Below, one piece after another: positions 13,415 through 22,424 of a stretch of 30,054 bases of DNA. The stretch is from positions 1 through 30,054 of IMG/VR virus record IMGVR_UViG_3300010885_003859, one strand, 5' to 3'. Below the pieces are notes generated by a model. It did no database searches, had not been told where the DNA came from, and saw only the letters and a program-made list of their open reading frames with translations. Position 1 is the first letter of the stretch. Each line of letters starts with the position of its first letter. Source of the stretch: a virus. The position numbers were made by a program, and so were the translations under genes.

Positions 13415-16069
13415 ATGAGTAATTCAGTCAATGTGTCACAAGATTTCTATACGAATGTTAAAGTATGGGGTAATAGCATTCTTTATCGAGGAGTTAAAGA
13501 CGGTAAAAGAATCAAGATGAAGATTGACTATGAACCATCATTATACATAGAATCGAAAAAACCAACACCGTTCAAGAACCTGCAAGGTAATTTTCTAGAA
13601 CAGAAGAAATTCGATAGTATGAAAGATGCTAAAGATTATGTGAAGCAATTTGATGGTGTATCTAATGCATCACCAATATACGGCAATACTCGCTATGAGT
13701 ATGCTTTTATTGCTGATCAACACAAAGGCATTATCGAATACGACAAAGAAAATGTCCTAATTGGCATAATTGATATCGAGGTTATGTCTGATGATGGATT
13801 CCCTCACCCAGATAGAGCAGATTCACCTATAACAGCTATCACTATAAGTTACGTTGGTGATGAAACATATGTGTTTGGTTGCGGTGATTATGTCACTCAA
13901 GGCGAAGAAATCTATATCAAATGTGCGGACGAGTATTCATTATGTAAGAGATTTCTCGATGTGTGGATGATTAAGTGTCCAGACATACTTACAGGCTGGA
14001 ACACCAAGTTCTTCGATGTTCCATACATTGTTAATAGGTTTGTGAAAATTCTTGGTGAACCATTAACCAGAAAACTGTCTCCGTGGGGTAATGTACTCGA
14101 ACGAGAAGTCAAAGGTATGCATGGTAAATCTCAGAACACTTATGAAATTATGGGGGTTGCATCATTAGATTATCTTGAATTGTATAAATGGTATGCTCCG
14201 GGTGGCAAGTCTCAAGAATCGTATAGATTAGACAACATAGCTAATGTTGAACTCGGCGAGAGTAAATTGTCATACGAAGAATATGAGAACTTGCATCAGT
14301 TGTATACGCTAAACTTTCAAAAGTACATTGAATATAACGTACAAGACGTTAAGCTAATCATGATGATGGAGGACAAGCTAAAGCTTTTAGAGTTAGCACT
14401 TACTCTAGCATATGATACCAAAACCAATCTTGAAGATGTGTTTAAACAAACATGTATGTGGGATTCTATGACGTATTCTTATCTATTAGAAAGGAATATT
14501 ATCGTGCCACAGAATGAACACCACGAAAAAGAACATTTTGTCGGTGCTTACGTAAAGGAGCCACAGGTTGGTAAACACAATTGGGTGGCGAGTTTCGATT
14601 TAAACTCGCTATATCCACATATCATGATCCAGTACAATGTATCACCAGAAATGTTGATTGATGAATGTGATTACACAGATGACATGCGCGACATATCAGC
14701 ACTATGTAGTATTGAGAGTTTGTTACACAAAGAAATTGATACATCCAAACTAGAGGGTGTTACATTTGCTCCTAATGGACAATTCTTTAAGACTAGTCAC
14801 CAAGGTTTCTTACCAAAGATGCTAGAGGACATGTATACTCAACGTAGTACATACAAGAATATAATGTTAGCAGCAGAAAGTGACTACCAAATAGAAACAG
14901 ATCCTGACAAGAGGAATGAATTGTTCAAGAAGATTGCTAGGTATAACAGCCTGCAACGTGCCAAGAAAGAATCGTTAGTTTCTGCATATGGTGCCACAGG
15001 TTCTAGATTCTTCAGATTTTATGATCTGCGATTAGCTTCGTCAGTAACTTCTGCTGGGCAGCTATCTGTTCGTTGGATTGAGAAATCAATTAATACGTAC
15101 ATGAACTCATTAATGAAATCCAAAGATGTTGATTATGTGATCTACATGGATACAGATTCTATATACCTGAGATTACCCGAACTAGTTACTAAAGTATATG
15201 GAGTTAGTGGTAACTTGTCTATACCTGCTAATAAAGTCATTGCTTTTATGGATAGGGTATGTGAAGATAGATTGCAACCACATATTGATAATTCATATCA
15301 AGAACTTGCTGATTACGTGCACGCATATGCACAAAAGATGATGATGAAGCGTGAAGCACTATGTGATACAGGTATCTGGACAGCAAAGAAACGATACATT
15401 TTGAATGTGTACAACAATGAGGGCGTGCAATACAAAGAACCAAAGATAAAGGTGACTGGATTGGAAATGGTGAAGTCATCAACACCATCAGCCATTCGTG
15501 AGAAAATGAAGAAGTCTATTGAAATTATGTTGAACGGCACAGAAACCGATATACACACATTCATAGACACATTCAAAAGTGATTTCTTTAATCTACCTCC
15601 CGAAGAAATATCGTTCCCACGAGGTGTTAATGGGTTAAGTAAATACTCTAGTGACTTGACAATATATAAGTCACGAACACCAATTCATGTTAGGGGCGCA
15701 CTATTGTATAATCTTTACCTTACTGAACTTGGATTAGAAAAGAAGTATCCATGTATTCAGGAAGGAGAAAAACTGAAGTTTACATATCTAAAAATGCCAA
15801 ATCCTATTAAAAATGATGTTATATCATTTCCTGGACGGTTACCGACCGAATTTGGGTTAGATAAGTATGTAGATTACAGCAGACAGTACGAGAAAACCTT
15901 CGTATCACCAATTAAAATTATATTAGATTGTATGGGGTGGCAAACAGAAAAATTAAACACACTAGGGGACTTCTTTGATGTTGGTGCGATTATTGCACCG
16001 ACTAAACAGAAAGTGTTCAGTGCTATAGATAAAACAGAACCAAGCACATTAGATGACTTCTTCAACTGA
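13415..16069 (+). CDS. 43: Family B DNA polymerase gp43
   Basis: Replicative polymerase with 3'-5' proofreading, 884 residues (T4 gp43 898). Exonuclease motifs: D120-I-E122, D201 in WNTKFFDVPY, and D311 in YNVQD. Polymerase motif A is SFDLNSLYPHI with D395; motif C is YMDTDSIYL with D579/D581. Motif B reads K518-ESL-V522-S-A-Y525-G526, so the usually invariant Asn (N564 in RB69/T4) is Val. The C-terminus STLDDFFN is a clamp-binding tail like that of T4 gp43. AGGAAA lies just before the ATG. The end overlaps a possible early start of uvsX. Confidence 0.95.
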   Translation: MSNSVNVSQDFYTNVKVWGNSILYRGVKDGKRIKMKIDYEPSLYIESKKPTPFKNLQGNFLEQKKFDSMKDAKDYVKQFDGVSNASPIYGNTRYEYAFIADQHKGIIEYDKENVLIGIIDIEVMSDDGFPHPDRADSPITAITISYVGDETYVFGCGDYVTQGEEIYIKCADEYSLCKRFLDVWMIKCPDILTGWNTKFFDVPYIVNRFVKILGEPLTRKLSPWGNVLEREVKGMHGKSQNTYEIMGVASLDYLELYKWYAPGGKSQESYRLDNIANVELGESKLSYEEYENLHQLYTLNFQKYIEYNVQDVKLIMMMEDKLKLLELALTLAYDTKTNLEDVFKQTCMWDSMTYSYLLERNIIVPQNEHHEKEHFVGAYVKEPQVGKHNWVASFDLNSLYPHIMIQYNVSPEMLIDECDYTDDMRDISALCSIESLLHKEIDTSKLEGVTFAPNGQFFKTSHQGFLPKMLEDMYTQRSTYKNIMLAAESDYQIETDPDKRNELFKKIARYNSLQRAKKESLVSAYGATGSRFFRFYDLRLASSVTSAGQLSVRWIEKSINTYMNSLMKSKDVDYVIYMDTDSIYLRLPELVTKVYGVSGNLSIPANKVIAFMDRVCEDRLQPHIDNSYQELADYVHAYAQKMMMKREALCDTGIWTAKKRYILNVYNNEGVQYKEPKIKVTGLEMVKSSTPSAIREKMKKSIEIMLNGTETDIHTFIDTFKSDFFNLPPEEISFPRGVNGLSKYSSDLTIYKSRTPIHVRGALLYNLYLTELGLEKKYPCIQEGEKLKFTYLKMPNPIKNDVISFPGRLPTEFGLDKYVDYSRQYEKTFVSPIKIILDCMGWQTEKLNTLGDFFDVGAIIAPTKQKVFSAIDKTEPSTLDDFFN

Positions 16070-16082
16070 TACAGGAATACAG

Positions 16083-17153
16083 ATGAGTTTATTAGATAGA
16101 ATCAAAAAGAACAGCACGATTAAAGAATCCTCAATTCTTTCGAGTTCTAAGTTCTTTAACAAAAAAGATATGATCACGACACCAATCCCAGCACTAAACA
16201 TTGCTTTGTCTGGAAGGATTGATGGTGGTTTATTGCCAGGTCTAACATTGTTTTGTGGTCCATCAAAACATTTCAAATCATTGTTTTCATTGATACTCGC
16301 TAAGTCATATATGGATAAGTATCCAGATTCAGTGCTCGTGTTTTATGATTGCGAGTTTGGCACCCCAGAATCATATTTTGACTCTCTGAACATAGATAAG
16401 GGACGAGTCATACACACACCAATCATGGATATGGAAGAATTCAAGTTTGATATCATGCAGCAGTTCCAAGAAATTAAACGTGGTGACAAAGTTATATTTG
16501 TAGTAGATTCTCTTGGTAACATGTCTAGTAAGAAAGAAATGGAAGATGCTATTGCTGGTAAGAGTACTCAGGATATGAGTCGCGCCAAACAAATGAAATC
16601 TATCTTTAGAATGATCACACCATACTTGGTTAAATATGACCTACCAATGGTTGCAGTGAACCATATCTACATGACACAGGAATTGTATAGTAAAGCAGTA
16701 GTGTCTGGCGGTACTGGCGTATATCTTTCTGCGGACAACATTTTCATTCTTGGTCGTCAGCAAGAAAAAGATGGGACCGAGTTGACAGGATATAACTTCA
16801 TTATTAACGTTGAAAAGTCTAGACATTCAAGAGAAAAGTCAAAAATTCCAGTCACAGTTAAATTTGATGGTGGTTTGAGTATATGGTCTGGTTTGCTTGA
16901 AATGGCACTAGACTCTGGTCATGTAATTAAACCGTCTAATGGCTGGTATTCTAAAGTTGATGTTGAGTCTGGTGAGATTAGTGATAAAAAGTATCGTGCT
17001 AAAGATACAGATACTAAAGAGTTCTGGACACCCATAATATCCAGCACTAGCTTCCAACAATGGATTAAAGACAACTATCAAGTATCTAATGGCGCAATCA
17101 TTAGTGATGAAGATATATCTAAAGAACTTGAAGCAATTGGAGATGGCGCATGA
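16083..17153 (+). CDS. uvsX: RecA-like recombinase UvsX
   Basis: Strand-exchange protein of phage recombination and recombination-dependent replication, 356 residues from this start (T4 UvsX about 390). Walker A is GPSKHFKS at 59-66, close to T4's GPSKSFKS; Walker B is VIFVVDSLGN at 137-146. SKFFNKKDMITTPIPALNIA near the N-terminus and KFDGGLSIWSGLLEMALDSG later are family hallmarks. An ATG at 16053 in the same frame would overlap gene 43, but AGGA at 16073-16076 and the usual family N-terminus favour 16083. The C-terminal acidic tail is shorter than in T4. Its stop forms ATGA with the next gene. Confidence 0.92.
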   Translation: MSLLDRIKKNSTIKESSILSSSKFFNKKDMITTPIPALNIALSGRIDGGLLPGLTLFCGPSKHFKSLFSLILAKSYMDKYPDSVLVFYDCEFGTPESYFDSLNIDKGRVIHTPIMDMEEFKFDIMQQFQEIKRGDKVIFVVDSLGNMSSKKEMEDAIAGKSTQDMSRAKQMKSIFRMITPYLVKYDLPMVAVNHIYMTQELYSKAVVSGGTGVYLSADNIFILGRQQEKDGTELTGYNFIINVEKSRHSREKSKIPVTVKFDGGLSIWSGLLEMALDSGHVIKPSNGWYSKVDVESGEISDKKYRAKDTDTKEFWTPIISSTSFQQWIKDNYQVSNGAIISDEDISKELEAIGDGA

Positions 17154-17464
17154 AAGAAGGTGTAGATTATTCGTTTTTAATTCCAGACAATGATCCAGAA
17201 ATGGTGCATTTTCAAATCTTATCCGGCGCATACAAAGACGTAGTGTTCAGCTTTGGTAAAGTCAGTTTTGAGGAAGAAGAGGATAAAACCTATTTACAAT
17301 TTGTGCATACTGTGATAAACTGTAACCAGATAGAAGATCTTGATAGCTTAGAGTTCAAAGATTATATCGGTAATATTTTAATATCAATAATGGCAAACAA
17401 CACAGATCAGGGAATAGTGAATGAACATACGACAAGTAATACTGAAGAATTTAATACACAATGA
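17150..17464 (+). CDS. Small conserved T4-like protein between uvsX and 41, function unknown
   Basis: Product of 104 residues, probably beta-rich: HFQILSGAYKDVVFSFGKVS then EEDKTYLQFVHTVINC, followed by a short helix FKDYIGNILISIMAN and a polar tail. Similar small ORFs sit beside uvsX or gene 41 in other T4-like phages, but I know no function for them. It is coupled to uvsX by ATGA and its last 44 bases overlap the start of gene 41 in another frame. Single-strand-binding or mediator roles are only guesses from location. Confidence 0.65.
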   Translation: MKEGVDYSFLIPDNDPEMVHFQILSGAYKDVVFSFGKVSFEEEEDKTYLQFVHTVINCNQIEDLDSLEFKDYIGNILISIMANNTDQGIVNEHTTSNTEEFNTQ

Positions 17465-18794
17465 AGAATATTTGCGAAAAGTATTACCATTTCTAAATGC
17501 GGAATATTTTGAAAGTAAGAACGAACGCGCTATATTCAATGAGATTTTCGAATTTACTACTAAATATAATTCACCACCACCAATAGAATCACTAAGAATT
17601 TCTGTAGATGAACTAAACGTATCACAAGACGAGGTTGTTGCGCTTAACGTTTATATCAATGAACTCGAGGTCGTCACTGCCGAAGAATCTAAAATAGAAT
17701 GGCTAATTGATAAAACGGAAGAGTTTTGCCAAGATAGAGCGGTATATAATGCACTAATGGCATCAATAAATATCGTCGATGGGTCTGATAATATAAACGA
17801 CAAAGGCAGTATTCCCAAGATATTAACCGATGCGCTAGCAGTATCATTCGATAATTCAGTCGGACATGATTACCTCGAAGATTCTTCTGATCGTTATGAC
17901 TTCTATCATAAGAAGGAAAGTAAGATACCGTTTGATTTGGAATTTTTCAATAAAATTACTAAGGGCGGGTTATCCACGAAAACACTTAACGTGATTCTTG
18001 CTGGTACTGGCGTTGGTAAATCCTTGTTTATGTGCCATGTCGCGGCTAGTTGTATGGCTATGGGTAAGAATGTACTATACATTACATTAGAAATGGCAGA
18101 GGAACGTATAGCCGAGCGTATTGACGCAAATTTACTGAACGTGACTATGGATGAATTGATGGCATTAACCAAAGAATCATACATGAAAAAGGTTGATCGG
18201 GTTCGTTCTAAAACTGTTGGTAAACTTATAGTAAAAGAATATCCAACAGCATCGGCGTCATCCGCACACTTTAGGACATTATTGAATGAATTGAATCTGA
18301 AACGTGGATTTTCTCCCGATATAATATTCATAGATTACTTAAACATTTGCTGTAGCTCAAGATTGAAAGTTGGGTCTAATGTTAACTCATATACATACGT
18401 TAAAGCAATTGCCGAAGAATTGCGGGGATTAGCCGTTGAATATGATGTACCATTAATGACAGCAACACAGACTACACGAAGTGGGTTTAGCTCGTCGGAT
18501 CCCGGCATGGAAGATGTCAGTGAATCGTTTGGACTGCCAGCCACAGCTGATATGATGTTCGCACTAATCTCTTCGGAAGAATTAGAGGAACTGGATCAGA
18601 TAATGGTTAAGCAACTTAAAAATAGATACTCCGACCTAACACACTATAAACGATTTACTATTGGCATCAATCGATCAAAGATGAAACTATATGACACAGA
18701 ACAATCTGCTCAGGATGATATTGTAGATTCCGGTCAAGTTTTTTCATCTAATACTAAACCACAAAAGAAAGACTTTGGGAATTTTAAAATATGA
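17421..18794 (+). CDS. 41: Replicative DNA helicase gp41
   Basis: Hexameric 5'-3' DnaB-family helicase that works with primase gp61 on the lagging strand. The product is 457 residues (T4 gp41 475). The N-terminal domain starts MNIRQVILKNLIHNEEYLRK, much like T4. RecA-core motifs are Walker A AGTGVGKS (194-201) and Walker B IIFIDYLN with D305; ATQTTRSGFSSSD and DVSESFGLPATADMMFAL are typical helicase motifs. The start lies inside the preceding gene (44-base overlap), but the family N-terminus supports it. The stop overlaps the ATG of the glycosyltransferase at 18791. Confidence 0.93.
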   Translation: MNIRQVILKNLIHNEEYLRKVLPFLNAEYFESKNERAIFNEIFEFTTKYNSPPPIESLRISVDELNVSQDEVVALNVYINELEVVTAEESKIEWLIDKTEEFCQDRAVYNALMASINIVDGSDNINDKGSIPKILTDALAVSFDNSVGHDYLEDSSDRYDFYHKKESKIPFDLEFFNKITKGGLSTKTLNVILAGTGVGKSLFMCHVAASCMAMGKNVLYITLEMAEERIAERIDANLLNVTMDELMALTKESYMKKVDRVRSKTVGKLIVKEYPTASASSAHFRTLLNELNLKRGFSPDIIFIDYLNICCSSRLKVGSNVNSYTYVKAIAEELRGLAVEYDVPLMTATQTTRSGFSSSDPGMEDVSESFGLPATADMMFALISSEELEELDQIMVKQLKNRYSDLTHYKRFTIGINRSKMKLYDTEQSAQDDIVDSGQVFSSNTKPQKKDFGNFKI

Positions 18795-19504
18795 CGGCTA
18801 CAGTGATAATACCCACTACAGGTGCTCCTGAATTAAGAACAGCTATTGCATCTGTTCTTGGTCAGAGCACAGATACACAATGTCTTGTTGTGTGTGATGG
18901 CACACAATTTAAAGGCAAAACTAGTGCTATCGTTAGTGAATACCTCGGAAACAAAAATCTAAAAGTGTGTTATCTTAATGATAATGTTGGTGCTAATGGT
19001 TATTATGGTCATAGAATATATGCAGCATTCAGTCACTTGATTAATACTACATATGTATTGTTCTTAGATCAGGATAATTGGTTTGAAAATAATCACGTAA
19101 AATATTGTATAGATACCATAGAAGATAATAATCTAGATTGGACATATTCACTAAGAAGAATATTCGATAAAGATGGTACTTATGTATGTGATGATAATTG
19201 TGAATCTCTCGGTAGCTGGGATTCATGTGGTAGATACAAACACATAGATACCAATTGCTACTGTCTACATACAAACGTTGCCACTCATGTTGCCAGTGTA
19301 TGGCACGGTGGGTGGGGACAAGATAGGGTATATCGTGATGTGCTAATGACAAACTACCCAAAGTACATAGGCACAGGTGTACATACAGTTGCATATAGAC
19401 TTGCTGGAAATGATGGTTCTGTATCCAAAGAATTCTTTGATCAGGGCAACAAATTTATGAACGACAAATATAATGGAGAATTCCCGTGGCTAAACAAAGT
19501 TTAA
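18791..19504 (+). CDS. Family 2-like glycosyltransferase
   Basis: GT-A-fold glycosyltransferase of 237 residues. TATVIIPTTGAPELRTAIAS opens the nucleotide-sugar domain; QCLVVCDGT marks the second strand; YVLFLDQDNWFE (89-100) holds the DxD-type D93-Q-D95. It lacks membrane segments and is short, so it is probably cytoplasmic. It is coupled to gene 41 by ATGA and opens the six-gene sugar/methyl cassette. Donor and acceptor are unknown. Confidence 0.78.
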   Translation: MTATVIIPTTGAPELRTAIASVLGQSTDTQCLVVCDGTQFKGKTSAIVSEYLGNKNLKVCYLNDNVGANGYYGHRIYAAFSHLINTTYVLFLDQDNWFENNHVKYCIDTIEDNNLDWTYSLRRIFDKDGTYVCDDNCESLGSWDSCGRYKHIDTNCYCLHTNVATHVASVWHGGWGQDRVYRDVLMTNYPKYIGTGVHTVAYRLAGNDGSVSKEFFDQGNKFMNDKYNGEFPWLNKV

Positions 19505-20340
19505 TTATTGGTGCCGCAACTGGTTACAACTACAACCAGTTAAAACCTTGGATTGAATCTATCAATGAATGTGGATTTGAAGGTGATAAAGTTCTTGTAT
19601 TAGGACAAGCATCAGAAGAAACACGAACAAAGATACTAGAACAAGGATTCAAGATTGTAGAAATGATTGCAGTTGATGCACCAATTCATGTTGCTCGATT
19701 CTTGTCTATCTACGACTATCTGAAAGATACATGGCAAGACTACGAATACGTCATCACCACCGATGTCAAAGATGTTTATTTCCAAACAAATCCTGTAGAT
19801 TGGTTGAGTGAATGTCTACCTCCTTGTAAACTAGTTGCTGGATCAGAATCTATTAGATACAAAGATGAGTCTTGGGGCAACCAAAATCTACTAGAAACCT
19901 ATGGTCCATATGTTCATGAATTATTCAAGGATAATATCATTTATAATGTTGGTACAATTGGTGGTGTGTCTGAATATGTTAAAGATTTGATGTTCAATAT
20001 TTTCACCAATGCTATCAATAGACCGATCCCAATAGTAGACCAGGCGGTTTATAATGTATTGTTGCAAACTGAACCTTATAAATCTAGAACATTCTTTGCT
20101 GATCAATTATATGGTTGGGCATGTCAAGCAGGAACTACTGCTGATCCCAGCAAGATTAAAGGGTTTAGACCATTTCTTACAGAAGCAGAACCCTTCTTCG
20201 AAGACGGTGTGGTTAAAACATATTGGGAAAAACCATTCTGTATTGTTCATCAATATGATAGAGTGCCTGAATGGAAGAAGTTTGTAGAACAGAAATATAA
20301 CCAACATAACGAAAACGATTACTTTACAATCAACACATAA
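19486..20340 (+). CDS. Glycosyltransferase-like protein with DVKDV motif
   Basis: Product of 284 residues, starting at GTG 19486 with GGAGA at 19475-19479; the start overlaps the previous gene by 19 bases. The start SLIIGAATGYNYNQLKPWIE and YVITTDVKDVYFQTNP at 88-103 match a nucleotide-sugar-transferase-like group in which D93 and D96 form the metal motif. IYNVGTIGGVSEYVKDLM and PIVDQAVYNVL correspond to the acceptor side seen in such enzymes. Family assignment is by motif only. Confidence 0.65.
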   Translation: MAKQSLIIGAATGYNYNQLKPWIESINECGFEGDKVLVLGQASEETRTKILEQGFKIVEMIAVDAPIHVARFLSIYDYLKDTWQDYEYVITTDVKDVYFQTNPVDWLSECLPPCKLVAGSESIRYKDESWGNQNLLETYGPYVHELFKDNIIYNVGTIGGVSEYVKDLMFNIFTNAINRPIPIVDQAVYNVLLQTEPYKSRTFFADQLYGWACQAGTTADPSKIKGFRPFLTEAEPFFEDGVVKTYWEKPFCIVHQYDRVPEWKKFVEQKYNQHNENDYFTINT

Positions 20341-20350
20341 GGAAAATACT

Positions 20351-20899
20351 ATGAAATTTAATGATGAGAAATGCTCTGGATATGGTTTACTAGAAACCAT
20401 AAAATCCCTTAAAGGTAAGGTAGTGGGGTGTGAACTTGGTGTCAGCGAAGGATTTAATTTATGCCAAATCCTAGAACATTGTGATAATGTTACATCTATG
20501 TATGCTATAGACCCATATATGCCTTATATGGATTGGTGTGGTGAAATTTCACAATACCGCATAGATGAGAGTAAAAAAATAGCTATGTCAAATTTAGCCT
20601 CTGTTTCACAATCAGAAAAAGTTAATTTTTTGGAAATGACTTCTTCTGAAGCAGTTCTTAAAATTTCTGATAATGAACTAGACTTTGTATTCATCGATGG
20701 TGACCATTCATACGAAAGAGCATCCGAAGACATGTTGAATTTTTATCCAAAAGTTAAGTCTGGTGGCATGTTCTCTGGTCATGACTATAGCCTATCTGGT
20801 GTTAACAGAGCACTATGTGAATTTATGCAAAAACATAGTTACGACGCTTCCAACCTTAAACTAGTATCTAATGATGCATGGTACATCATTAAACGATAA
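20351..20899 (+). CDS. Class I SAM-dependent methyltransferase
   Basis: Product of 182 residues with a Rossmann-fold methyltransferase layout: motif I GCELGVSEGFN at 26-36, the acidic residue D54 ending strand 2 (YAIDPY), and motif IV LDFVFIDGDHSYE at 110-122, then a post-IV segment KSGGMFSGHDY. FIDGDHSYE is typical of the Methyltransf_24-like group, often found in glycan biosynthesis loci. Likely a sugar O-methyltransferase from context (inference). GGAAA lies before the ATG, 10 bases after the upstream stop. Confidence 0.72.
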   Translation: MKFNDEKCSGYGLLETIKSLKGKVVGCELGVSEGFNLCQILEHCDNVTSMYAIDPYMPYMDWCGEISQYRIDESKKIAMSNLASVSQSEKVNFLEMTSSEAVLKISDNELDFVFIDGDHSYERASEDMLNFYPKVKSGGMFSGHDYSLSGVNRALCEFMQKHSYDASNLKLVSNDAWYIIKR

Positions 20900-20900
20900 T

Positions 20901-21707
20901 ATGACAAATATTACAATAGTAACCGCATTTTTCGATATTGGTAGAGGTGACTGGACTCCTGACAATGGTCTTCCTGAATACCTCCAGCGCACAACCGATA
21001 CATACATTGAACGATTTACTCATCTTACTAAGCTGAAAAATGAGATTGTTGTTGTTACAACTCCAGATATAGGAAAAATGCTTAAATGTATCAGAGATGA
21101 TATTAAGATCATTGAGTTTGATCCGTTCAAACAGTTCGAAGAAATTAGTAAAAAAATTGTTACCATACATAATAGTGAGATTTTCCAAAATCTAATACAT
21201 CCTAGCCAGATAAGGAACCCAGAATACTGGAGCGAGAAATATGTATTGGTTAATTTACTGAAATCTCACTTTGTTAATATGGCTATACAGAAAGAGATGG
21301 TGACAAACAACACTATTGCTTGGTTAGATTTTGGATATTGCAGAAGTAAATCCACCCTACCAACAAGCTTAAAGTGGTCTTATGATTTTGATCCCACAAA
21401 AATACACTTGTTCTCATATAAAGATATTGACACAACTCGTAAGATAACAGACATAATCGCATCGAATGATGTACACATTTTAGGTGCTAAAATTGTTGCA
21501 GACAAAAAACTTTGGCTAGAAATGGAAACTAAGATGTTTGATGCTTTTGATTTTTTGTATATTAATGGTCTCGTTGACGATGATCAAACATTAATGCTAC
21601 TATGTGCATCAAAAGAACCAGACAAGTTCCAGCTACACAGAATACCAGACCACCAATTAGGATTAGACCCTTTTATAATTTTTAAATATTTTAATAATGC
21701 GGAGTAA
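20901..21707 (+). CDS. WlaTC/HtrL-type glycosyltransferase-like protein
   Basis: Product of 268 residues. The N-terminus TNITIVTAFFDIGRGDW, the later VNLLKSHFVNMAI and TIAWLDFGYCRS, and LKWSYDFDPTKIHLFS are the pattern of the HtrL/WlaTC family found in LPS and capsule loci. I start at ATG 20901, one base after the methyltransferase stop; an upstream in-frame ATG at 20871 would add 10 residues inside that gene and disturb the family N-terminus. No clear Shine-Dalgarno is visible. The exact reaction of this family is not well established. Confidence 0.7.
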   Translation: MTNITIVTAFFDIGRGDWTPDNGLPEYLQRTTDTYIERFTHLTKLKNEIVVVTTPDIGKMLKCIRDDIKIIEFDPFKQFEEISKKIVTIHNSEIFQNLIHPSQIRNPEYWSEKYVLVNLLKSHFVNMAIQKEMVTNNTIAWLDFGYCRSKSTLPTSLKWSYDFDPTKIHLFSYKDIDTTRKITDIIASNDVHILGAKIVADKKLWLEMETKMFDAFDFLYINGLVDDDQTLMLLCASKEPDKFQLHRIPDHQLGLDPFIIFKYFNNAE

Positions 21708-21710
21708 TGA

Positions 21711-22424
21711 ATGAAATTTGATAATGCGATGGAAGAAATCCTTCATGTTTATATGGAAAGAGAGATTTATAAACAAAAAACTGAAATGTGTAAACTGTTT
21801 TCTGATTATCGATCAGATAAATCAACATGGCATAATTACACAACTCTATATAACACGATCTTCATGGGGCTTGAGCTGAAATATAAACCACTGAACTTAT
21901 TTGAAATGGGTCTTGGTACCAATAATACAAGTATAACATCTAATATGGGAGCTAATGCCTCTCCGGGTGCATCAATGAGAGCATTTGCTGACTACTTTCC
22001 AAATGCAAACATATATGGAGCTGATATCGATAAGGATATATTATTTGAAACCGATCGCATAAAAACCTTCTTCTGCGACCAAACTTCACCAGAACTCATA
22101 AAAGAGATGTGGAATAATATGGACATTGAGTTTGATGTTATCATTGATGATGGATTACACGAGCCTCATGCTAATATTACTTTCCTCGAAAATTCTTTCC
22201 ATAAATTGAAAAAGGGTGGGATATTCATAATCGAAGATATTCTAAATAAGGACATATATCCTATCGAGAAATTCTTGAGAAATATTGAGTGTGAATTTCA
22301 AACAATAGTAACTCTCCCAATGGACGAATCTTGGAACATTGACCCTAGCATGATATACCTGCACAACACAAATCTACCAAAAATTAACATATATGATAAC
22401 TCTATGGCAGTGATTGTTAAATGA
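21711..22424 (+). CDS. Class I SAM-dependent methyltransferase (second)
   Basis: Product of 237 residues. Motif I is NLFEMGLGTNN at 62-72, followed by SNMGANASPGASMRAFADYF, then NIYGADIDKDILF with acidic D105, and motif IV FDVIIDDGLHEPHAN (141-155); KKGGIFIIEDI follows. This is the form of phage and bacterial sugar-associated methyltransferases such as those of macrocin/TylF type. It is not close to the 20351 enzyme in detail, so a recent duplication is unlikely. Three bases separate it from the previous stop. Confidence 0.75.
   Translation: MKFDNAMEEILHVYMEREIYKQKTEMCKLFSDYRSDKSTWHNYTTLYNTIFMGLELKYKPLNLFEMGLGTNNTSITSNMGANASPGASMRAFADYFPNANIYGADIDKDILFETDRIKTFFCDQTSPELIKEMWNNMDIEFDVIIDDGLHEPHANITFLENSFHKLKKGGIFIIEDILNKDIYPIEKFLRNIECEFQTIVTLPMDESWNIDPSMIYLHNTNLPKINIYDNSMAVIVK

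Noticed and set aside
20701-22200. Recent duplication of the two methyltransferases
   Set aside because: They share only generic motif patterns (IDGDH versus IDDGLH) and differ in length and motif I surroundings.
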